Source: VGDP01 sp040905845
Lineage (GTDB): Bacteria > Pseudomonadota > Alphaproteobacteria > SP197
Direction: 5' to 3'
DNA: 13,536 bases
Assembly (NCBI GenBank): GCA_040905845.1
Contig: JBBDQV010000002.1
Coordinates: forward strand, 1-13,536
Position 1 is the stretch's first letter; every line of letters starts with the position of its first letter. Of this stretch, positions 1 to 5,580 are shown piece after piece. A model generated the notes under the pieces. It did no database searches, was not told the DNA's origin, and saw only the letters and a list, made by a program, of their open reading frames with translations. A program made the translations under genes and the position numbers.

Positions 1-4
1 CGTC

Positions 5-1492
5 ATGCGCATGCCCGAGCCCGACAGCAAGGTTCTCGACCGGCGGGTTGCGCTCGTCGCCGGGCTGCGAAACTTGGTTCCGGGCGAGGGCGTGATCGCC
101 GATGAGTCCGGCCTCGCCGTCTACGAGTGCGACGGGCTGACCGCGTATCGCCAGCGCCCGCTCGCCGTGGTCCTGCCCGAGACGACGGCAGAGGTCTCGG
201 CCGTGCTCGCGTTTTGCCGCCGGGAAGCGGTCAAGGTGGTGCCGCGCGGCGCGGGCACCGGGCTCTCGGGCGGCGCGCTGCCGTTGACCGACGGGATCGT
301 GCTCGGGCTCGGCAAGTTCAACCGCATCCTCGAGGTCGATCTCGCCAACCGCTGCGTCGTGGTCCAGCCGGGCGTCACCAACCTGGCGGTCAGCGAGGCG
401 GTCGCCCCGGCGGGGTTCTATTACGCGCCCGATCCCTCCAGCCAGATCGCCTGCACGGTCGGCGGCAACGTTGCCGAGAACTCGGGCGGCGTCCATTGCC
501 TCAAGTACGGCGTCACCGGCAACAACCTGCTCGGCGTCGAGCTCGTGCTGATGGACGGCACGATCATTCGGCTCGGCGGCAAGGCGGGCGAGGCCGCGGG
601 CTACGACCTCCTCGGCATCGTCACCGGCTCCGAAGGGCTGCTCGGCGTGATCACCGAGGTGACCGTGCGCATCCTCGCGCGCCCCGAGACGGCGCAAGCC
701 CTGCTGCTGGGCTTCCCGTCCAGCGTCGAGGCCGCCGGCTGCGTCGCCCGGGTCATCGCCGATGGCATCATCCCGGCCGGCATGGAGATGATGGACCGAC
801 TGGCGATCGACGCCGCCGAGGCGTACTGCCACCCGGGCTACCCCACCGACGCCGGCGCGATCCTGATCGTCGAGTTCGACGGCGTGGCGGCCGAGGTCGA
901 CGAGCTGGCAGCGCGCGTCGCTGCGATCGCCGAGGCCGAGGGCGCGACGACCGTGCGCCAAAGCCGCGACGAGGACGAGCGGCTGCTGTTCTGGAAGGGG
1001 CGCAAGTCGGCGTTTCCGGCGATGGGCCGCATCTCGCCCGACTACTACTGCATGGACGGCACCATTCCGCGCGCCCGGCTCGCCGAGGTGCTCGGGCGCA
1101 TGGCCGCGCTGGCGGCAAGCCAGGGCTTGCGCGTCGCCAACGTGTTCCACGCCGGCGACGGCAACCTGCACCCGCTGATCCTCTACGACGCCAACGCGCC
1201 CGGCGAGCTCGAGCGCGCCGAGGCCTTGGGCGCCGACATCCTCAGGCTGTGCGTCGAGGTCGGCGGCGTGCTGACGGGCGAGCACGGGGTGGGCGTCGAG
1301 AAGCGCGACCTGATGGGGACGATGTTCTCCGAGCAGGACCTCGACCAGCAGCAGCGGCTCAAGTGCGCGTTCGATCCCGACGGCCTCGCCAACCCCGGCA
1401 AGGTGTTCCCGACCCTGCACCGCTGCGCCGAGCTGGGCCGCATGCACGTGCACAAGGGCGAGACCAAGTTCGCCCACCTGCCGCGGTTCTGA
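5..1492 (+). CDS. glcD: Glycolate oxidase/dehydrogenase FAD-linked subunit GlcD
   Basis: This 495-residue protein is a full-length FAD-linked oxidase of the GlcD family, the flavin subunit that oxidises glycolate (or a related 2-hydroxyacid) to glyoxylate with GlcE and GlcF. Seen in the sequence: a PP-loop type FAD-binding segment PRGAGTGLSGG at residues 80-90, the DPSSQIACTVGGNVAENSGG stretch near 143-162, the GYDLLGIVTGSEGLLGVITE stretch near 199-218, and the C-terminal cap with NVFHAGDGNLHP (379-390) and GEHGVG (425-430), all family hallmarks. The C-terminus NPGKVFP is also typical. Two candidate ATGs lie at 5 and 11; the upstream region is outside the window, so the true start is uncertain. 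Its usual partners glcE and glcF lie 2.9 kb downstream, separated by the CRISPR/effector cassette. D-lactate dehydrogenase family members look similar, but the presence of glcE and glcF favours GlcD. Confidence 0.93.
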   Translation: MRMPEPDSKVLDRRVALVAGLRNLVPGEGVIADESGLAVYECDGLTAYRQRPLAVVLPETTAEVSAVLAFCRREAVKVVPRGAGTGLSGGALPLTDGIVLGLGKFNRILEVDLANRCVVVQPGVTNLAVSEAVAPAGFYYAPDPSSQIACTVGGNVAENSGGVHCLKYGVTGNNLLGVELVLMDGTIIRLGGKAGEAAGYDLLGIVTGSEGLLGVITEVTVRILARPETAQALLLGFPSSVEAAGCVARVIADGIIPAGMEMMDRLAIDAAEAYCHPGYPTDAGAILIVEFDGVAAEVDELAARVAAIAEAEGATTVRQSRDEDERLLFWKGRKSAFPAMGRISPDYYCMDGTIPRARLAEVLGRMAALAASQGLRVANVFHAGDGNLHPLILYDANAPGELERAEALGADILRLCVEVGGVLTGEHGVGVEKRDLMGTMFSEQDLDQQQRLKCAFDPDGLANPGKVFPTLHRCAELGRMHVHKGETKFAHLPRF

Positions 1493-1623
1493 GGGCGCGG
1501 GCCGGCTTTTTACCGCCGCGGGCATGTACCGACTCTAAGTTCACCTCGTCCTGAGCCCCGTCGAGGGACGAGGCGGTGCACTGGGCCTCGTGCTTAGACG
1601 CCCCCGTCGTCTACCTGAGCGGC
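1493..1623. other. Intergenic region between glcD and the CRISPR array
   Basis: These 131 bases hold no credible gene. They contain a T5 run at 1506-1510 preceded by GC-rich sequence that could be a poor glcD terminator (only a weak stem is visible), and the palindrome listed separately at 1544-1573. I see no AT-rich leader of the usual kind next to the first repeat and no anti-repeat match that would suggest a tracrRNA. Confidence 0.6.
1544..1573. repeat. Intergenic palindrome (8-bp perfect stem)
   Basis: CCTCGTCC at 1544-1551 is the exact reverse complement of GGACGAGG at 1566-1573, with a 14-base loop containing CTGAGC and GTCGAG. The word pattern (CGTCCTGAGC...GTCGA.GGACGA) resembles a dispersed palindromic element that I recall from intergenic regions of many proteobacterial genomes; that link is from memory and is not shown by this window. 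It may act as an RNA hairpin after glcD. No U-tract follows it, so it is not a classical intrinsic terminator. Confidence 0.6.
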
Positions 1624-1659
1624 CCTTTGGTCACGCCGCGATTCGTCAGTGGCCGCGAC
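1624..1659 (-). repeat. Degenerate terminal CRISPR repeat
   Basis: The left-most repeat differs from the consensus at two positions: CACCCCGTG becomes CACGCCGCG. The second change removes one base pair of the TCAC/GTGA mini-hairpin. Terminal repeats opposite the leader commonly decay in CRISPR arrays (general knowledge), so this copy points to a leader on the right and transcription on the minus strand. Confidence 0.75.
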
Positions 1660-2319
1660 TCGGACCCCGGCGAATCGGGGGCCGAACGTCCTTTGGTCAC
1701 CCCGTGATTCGTCAGTGGCCGCGACATCGGCCGCGAGCAGCAGCCGCCACTTCCACCTTTGGTCACCCCGTGATTCGTCAGTGGCCGCGACTCGGCGAAC
1801 GGTATGGGCGTGGCGAGAAGTCCTTTGGTCACCCCGTGATTCGTCAGTGGCCGCGACGTCGAGGTCAAGTGCATCGACTGGCTGCGCCCTTTGGTCACCC
1901 CGTGATTCGTCAGTGGCCGCGACTGTTCGCGGTAGGTGTTGGGGGTGCTGTTACCTTTGGTCACCCCGTGATTCGTCAGTGGCCGCGACCGACCATCCGT
2001 GGTCATGGGAGAACCACCACCTTTGGTCACCCCGTGATTCGTCAGTGGCCGCGACGCGGAGGCGGAGTGACTTTCCGAGGCGCGTCCTTTGGTCACCCCG
2101 TGATTCGTCAGTGGCCGCGACGGCCTCGCGGCGGTGCTCGCGCACGAGGTGCCTTTGGTCACCCCGTGATTCGTCAGTGGCCGCGACCGATCCTGCTCTG
2201 GACATTCGCCTTCATGCCCTTTGGTCACCCCGTGATTCGTCAGTGGCTGCGACTCGCGCGTCCAGCCAAAAGGTATTTGGTCCCCTTTGGTCACCCCGTG
2301 ATTCGTCAGTGGCCGCGAC
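1624..2319 (-). CRISPR. CRISPR array: 11 repeats of 36 bp, 10 spacers of exactly 30 bp
   Basis: Repeats start at 1624, 1690, 1756, 1822, 1888, 1954, 2020, 2086, 2152, 2218 and 2284; each is 36 bp and each of the ten unique spacers is exactly 30 bp, giving a constant 66-bp period. On the + strand the repeat begins CCTTTGG, carries a small palindrome TCAC-CCC-GTGA, and ends GGCCGCGAC. Nine copies look identical; the copy at 1624 has two changes (positions 12 and 16) and the copy at 2218 has one (position 31, C to T). Because 66 is divisible by 3, the array reads open in several frames, but these are not genes. The minus strand is the likelier transcribed strand: the degenerate copy, usual at the leader-distal end, is on the left, the effector gene runs the same way, and the repeat then begins GTCGCGG. 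Against this, a + strand terminator lies just right of the array and on the + strand the repeat ends in GAC. No spacer obviously matches the window. Confidence 0.97.
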
Positions 2320-2329
2320 CGATCTTCCA

Positions 2330-4177
2330 TCATCCATCTGGGGGACCATCCATTTTTACCTCTGACGGTGGCAGGATTCCGCTCGAAGAGCTAACCGCGG
2401 GCGGCATGGCCTGCGAATTTTTTTCCTGCCGGGGTGTTCGGTCCGGATCGGGGTCCGTAGCCTCGGCGGATAAACCACCGATGCCGGGCGAGACATTGCC
2501 CTCCCCGTGTTGCTCGTCCAGACCAGGGCGCCCAAAAGTACCGACCTTGCGGTCACAGGCACCCTCACCTCGCCTTTCGGCGAGATCGCGAAGGAATTTG
2601 TCGAAGCGCAGAGTTTCGGGTAGCTCCGTAAAGAGCGTCGAACGCTGCGACTTCGGAAGCCACTCGCGCCACATCCCCTTGAGCGCGATGATCCGAGAAG
2701 CGTTCAGGTCGGCGTCGTCGGCATAGGCGCACGATCCGCAAACGAATCGCTCCATGCTGAACCCGTCAACGATCGGGACCTTCGGTCGGTTATCCTTATG
2801 GGAGTACCCGCATCGCACACACGTGATCGAGGTGCGGGCCGCGCCGATTTCGACGAACTTCGGAAGCCCGGCGACCGCGAGCTTGTAGTCGAGGACCTTT
2901 TCGAGCTTGCCGTACTGATTGCGCCCAAGAAGCCGGTTGAAGTTCGATCGGCCGCGCCGTTTTCCGCCGCCCTTCAACTGCCCCAGGAACTCCAACGTCA
3001 CAAGCGATCGGTTCGCCTTTGCCAACTCGACGATTCTGTTCGCGGCGATGTGAACCGCCTCGTCGGCGGCGAACTGCTTTGCCTTGCTCCTGTATACGCG
3101 GCCCTTTTTCTGCGCTGATCGCTGACGACGTTCGAGCGCCCTCTGCACGAACCGAAGACCACGGCCGTCTACGTTCTCCCGCGTCACGATATGGCCGTTA
3201 TCATCAACGACGGTCAAAGACGCTAAGTTGTAGATGCCCCGGTCGACCCCAAGACGCGTTTCAGGAACGACGGCCGGATTCTCGAACTCGTACGTGACGT
3301 GGACCTCGTACGTCGCATCGCGATCATCGGTCGCGCCACGACGTACGATTTTCGCGGACTGGGTCCGCGCCCTGGCGATGAACTCGTCGAACTGGTAGTC
3401 GCGCCCGAAGTCGATCGGGAAAAGGCAACCGGTCTTCGACCGAAAGGACATCACCTCGCCCGTCCGCATATCGACGAGGCCGTGAATCCATCGGCACGAG
3501 CTGCGCTCCTGCTCCTTGTTGGTCCATTTGGCGAAGCGCGAGTTCTGCGAGCAGAGGTTCAGGTACACGAAGTACCGGTTCGTGACGGGGTTTTTCAGAA
3601 CGAGGAACCCGTCGCTCTTGCGATTGCGCTCCAACAGGATCGGCCGGTATGTACCCGACTTGCTCTCCAATAGGAGCCGGTCGCGGAGAATTGTCTCCTC
3701 GTTGAGGTCGGTCGTCGTACGCAGCCCGCCGAGCACGGAGTCGAGCGCTTCAGGGTCCGGCGCGAGGCGCTGGACCGTCGGAACGCCGACCGCTTCCTGT
3801 TTCTCCCAAAGAGCAACGTGGCTCTCGACTTGGCTCACCACGTCCTTGCAAATCATGTCCCATCCGCCTGCCAACCCGAGGGGTCGAACGACCGACGCGG
3901 CTACGAACATGACCATGCGCTCTCTCGCGCGCTTTCGTTGCAGGGCGTTCCGCCTACGTGTGCGATCGTCGAGGCCGCTCTCCTTGTCCCTCTGAACGGC
4001 CCCGCGCTCCTCGGTCGCCCAGGCTTCAACCTTGGGTCCGATCGTGGCAAGCGCCCTGGAGTATGCGAGGTGCGCGCGGCGTAGCGCGTAATCGAGCATC
4101 GCCCGCTTGCGGCGCGACGGGTCGTGAATCCTGAAGACGGCGGTCTTGTAGGCCGTCCGGGTTGGAACGGCGTCCAT
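2330..4177 (-). CDS. Compact Cas12/TnpB-like RuvC effector nuclease (type V-U-like, subtype unassigned)
   Basis: This 615-residue protein is the probable single effector of the adjacent CRISPR array, a crRNA-guided nuclease. The C-terminal half is a RuvC domain of the TnpB/Cas12 superfamily: RuvC-I RLGVDRG (D312), RuvC-II SLVTLEFLG (E396), a zinc-binding pair CVRC (453-456) and CGSC (480-483), and RuvC-III DDADLNASRI (D490). All three catalytic acids appear present. Residues 1-300 would be the guide- and target-binding lobe; I recognise only a TnpB-like beginning (LRRAHLAYSRAL, residues 32-43). A ~115-residue tail follows RuvC-III, and its last part is rich in P, S, D and E. The start ATG at 4177 is preceded by AGGA with a 10-base gap; the frame stays open further upstream but there lies antisense to glcE. 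GC is lower than in the glc genes (35 of 60 bases at 3001-3060 and at 3661-3720, against 51 of 60 at 4981-5040), suggesting transfer. A TnpB transposon protein is the alternative, but no tnpA is seen and the array adjoins. Nuclease superfamily: confident; Cas12 role: likely; subtype: unknown. Confidence 0.85.
   Translation of the reverse strand: MDAVPTRTAYKTAVFRIHDPSRRKRAMLDYALRRAHLAYSRALATIGPKVEAWATEERGAVQRDKESGLDDRTRRRNALQRKRARERMVMFVAASVVRPLGLAGGWDMICKDVVSQVESHVALWEKQEAVGVPTVQRLAPDPEALDSVLGGLRTTTDLNEETILRDRLLLESKSGTYRPILLERNRKSDGFLVLKNPVTNRYFVYLNLCSQNSRFAKWTNKEQERSSCRWIHGLVDMRTGEVMSFRSKTGCLFPIDFGRDYQFDEFIARARTQSAKIVRRGATDDRDATYEVHVTYEFENPAVVPETRLGVDRGIYNLASLTVVDDNGHIVTRENVDGRGLRFVQRALERRQRSAQKKGRVYRSKAKQFAADEAVHIAANRIVELAKANRSLVTLEFLGQLKGGGKRRGRSNFNRLLGRNQYGKLEKVLDYKLAVAGLPKFVEIGAARTSITCVRCGYSHKDNRPKVPIVDGFSMERFVCGSCAYADDADLNASRIIALKGMWREWLPKSQRSTLFTELPETLRFDKFLRDLAERRGEGACDRKVGTFGRPGLDEQHGEGNVSPGIGGLSAEATDPDPDRTPRQEKNSQAMPPAVSSSSGILPPSEVKMDGPPDG
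2396..2424 (+). terminator. Intrinsic terminator on the + strand, antisense to the effector 3' end
   Basis: CGCGGGC (2396-2402) can pair with GCCTGCG (2409-2415) over 7 bp with one G-U pair and a 6-base loop GGCATG; it is followed by AA and then seven T (2418-2424). This is a good intrinsic terminator for transcripts running left to right. It lies 77 bases beyond the last CRISPR repeat and within the effector reading frame on the opposite strand. It could end a + strand array transcript, or stop glcD read-through before it runs antisense through the effector gene. Confidence 0.6.
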
Positions 4178-4361
4178 TGCCGGTCCATCCTGGGCCAATC
4201 GAAGTACTAGAACAAGACCTGCCTCGCCGCCGGATTCGTGCCGAAGGTGGAGCAGGACGCCAACTAAGTGATGACATTGTCTCGATGGCGGCCTTCTTCG
4301 AAATCGCGCTCGACACCGCCAGGGCCGCCGACAGCGCGCGTCCCGTCCGCTAGGGTAGGGC
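4178..4361. other. Intergenic region between the effector gene and glcE (divergent)
   Basis: These 184 bases separate the divergently transcribed effector (minus) and glcE (plus). The right end carries a candidate glcE promoter, listed separately. For the effector I see only the AGGA ribosome-binding motif (TCCT on the + strand at 4188-4191) and no convincing -35/-10 pair. Short open stretches here lack family features. No repeat copy or anti-repeat is evident. Confidence 0.5.
4328..4356 (+). promoter_or_regulatory. Candidate promoter of glcE
   Basis: CCGACA (4328-4333) and TAGGGT (4351-4356) are separated by 17 bases, with the glcE ATG only five bases further at 4362. This implies a leaderless or nearly leaderless transcript. 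The hexamers match the sigma-70 consensus at 4 of 6 and 3 of 6, so this is weak on its own, but an equivalent arrangement precedes the TPR gene at 6883. It would let glcEF be expressed without glcD. Confidence 0.35.
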
Positions 4362-5576
4362 ATGGCCATACTTGCTCCCGCCGATGCCAATGAGGTGCGC
4401 GACGCCGTGGGCGAGGCGGTGGCTGCGGGGGCTTCGCTCGCCGTCGAGGGCGGCGGGACCAAGCGCGGGTACGGTCGCCCGGTCGAGGCCGCGCATCGGT
4501 TGAGCCTCGCGCGCCTCGACGGCATCGTCGACTACCAGCCCTCGGAGCTGGTGCTAACCGCGCGCGCCGGGACCCCGCTCGCGACCATCGAGGCGCTGCT
4601 CGCCCAGCACGGCCAGCAGCTCGCGTTCGAGCCGCCGGACACCTCGGACCTGCTCGGGCCCGGCGCGCCGACGCTGGGCGGCATCGTCGCGTGCAACCTC
4701 TCGGGGCCGCGTCGGCTGCGCGCCGGCGCTTGCCGCGACCACGTGCTCGGCGTCCACGCCGTCACGGGCCGTGCCGAGGCGATCAAGGCCGGCGGCAAGG
4801 TGGTCAAGAACGTCACCGGCTACGACCTGCCAAAGTTGTTCACCGGCAGCTTCGGCACCCTCGCCGTCCTGACCGAGATCACCGTCAAGGTGCTGCCGCG
4901 CCCGGCCAAGACACGGACGATCCTGGCCTACGGCCTCGATGTCTCGGCCGCGCTCGCCGCCATGACCGCGCTCATGGCCGGCCCGCTCGAGCCGAGCGGG
5001 CTCGCGTACCTCCCCGCCGCGGTCGCGGCGCGCTCGGGCGTCGGCTACGTGAACGGCGCCGGGCGCTCGGTCACGGCGGCGCGCATCGAGGGCCCGCCGG
5101 CCTCGACGCTGGTGCGCGCCGAGGCCGTGCGCCGCGCGCTCGCCAAGGCCGCGCCGGTCGAGGAGCTGCACGGCCGCAACTCGGCCGCGCTGTGGCGCGA
5201 GATCGGCTTTGCCGCGCTGCTCGCCCAGCCGGCAGACTGCCCGGTCTGGCGCCTGGCGCTGCCGCCGGCGGCGGGCGCCGAGGCGCTGGCCGCGCTCGAG
5301 GCGGCGGGCGCCGAGGCCTTTCTCGACCTCGCCGGCGGGCGCCTGTGGGCCGCGCTGCCGGACGGGCTCGCAGACGCGGGTGCAAGCGCCGTGCGCGCCG
5401 TCTCCGGCCATGCCGGCGGGCTGTCGACCCTGGTCCGCGCGCCCGACGCGCTGCGCGCGACGATCGACGTGTTCGAGCCGCAGCCGGCGCCGCTCGCGTT
5501 GCTCACCCGCCGGGTCAAGGACACGTTCGATCCAGCGCGCGTGCTCGAGCCCGGCCGCATGGTCGCGGGAGTCTAG
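4362..5576 (+). CDS. glcE: Glycolate oxidase/dehydrogenase FAD-binding subunit GlcE
   Basis: This 404-residue protein is the second flavin-binding subunit of glycolate dehydrogenase. It has the shortened FAD_binding_4 fold typical of GlcE: EGGGTKRGYG (29-38), PTLGGIVACNLSGPRR (103-118) and GGKVVKNVTGYDLPKLFTGS near 144-163, followed by GTLAVLTE (165-172). The Ala/Leu-rich C-terminal half ends VLEPGRMVAGV, the usual closing motif. The ATG at 4362 is the natural start because it directly follows the promoter-like sequence and the FAD motifs begin normally after it. glcF starts four bases after the stop. The gene is very GC-rich, unlike the effector gene on its left, marking the right border of the accessory cassette. 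Confidence 0.94.
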   Translation: MAILAPADANEVRDAVGEAVAAGASLAVEGGGTKRGYGRPVEAAHRLSLARLDGIVDYQPSELVLTARAGTPLATIEALLAQHGQQLAFEPPDTSDLLGPGAPTLGGIVACNLSGPRRLRAGACRDHVLGVHAVTGRAEAIKAGGKVVKNVTGYDLPKLFTGSFGTLAVLTEITVKVLPRPAKTRTILAYGLDVSAALAAMTALMAGPLEPSGLAYLPAAVAARSGVGYVNGAGRSVTAARIEGPPASTLVRAEAVRRALAKAAPVEELHGRNSAALWREIGFAALLAQPADCPVWRLALPPAAGAEALAALEAAGAEAFLDLAGGRLWAALPDGLADAGASAVRAVSGHAGGLSTLVRAPDALRATIDVFEPQPAPLALLTRRVKDTFDPARVLEPGRMVAGV

Positions 5577-5580
5577 CGCC

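Noticed and set aside
1493..1543. Intrinsic terminator for glcD at the T5 run 1506-1510
   Set aside because: Only a short imperfect stem (CCGCG with CGCGG) can be drawn and it is not adjacent to the T run; too weak to list.
1590..2726. Long open frames through the array on both strands (also 1649-2365 + and 1611-2333 -), giving repetitive peptides such as FGHPVIRQWPR or SRPLTNHGVTKG
   Set aside because: They exist only because the 66-bp CRISPR period is a multiple of three and happens to lack stops. The repeated peptide is the translated repeat, and the unique spacers between copies show no protein-like conservation.
2330..4177. The effector as an IS200/IS605-type transposon TnpB
   Set aside because: No tnpA, no recognisable transposon ends, and a real CRISPR array abuts the gene. 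The protein is also longer than the usual ~400-residue TnpB. It remains the main alternative until a tree is built.
4205..4270. Possible gene remnant on + strand ending VPKVEQDAN before TAA
   Set aside because: Only about 18 codons between stops, no recognisable family and no start; too short to support.
1493..4361. Target-site duplication flanking the CRISPR cassette
   Set aside because: Only a 6-base word (CTAAGT at about 1535-1540 and 4263-4268) recurs on both sides, which is expected by chance and does not define borders.
4178..4525. N-terminal extension of the effector frame by 116 residues to an ATG at 4525
   Set aside because: The extension runs antisense through the start of glcE and is arginine/serine/proline-rich like a shadow frame. 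The ATG at 4177 has a ribosome-binding motif and is followed at once by TnpB/Cas12-like sequence.
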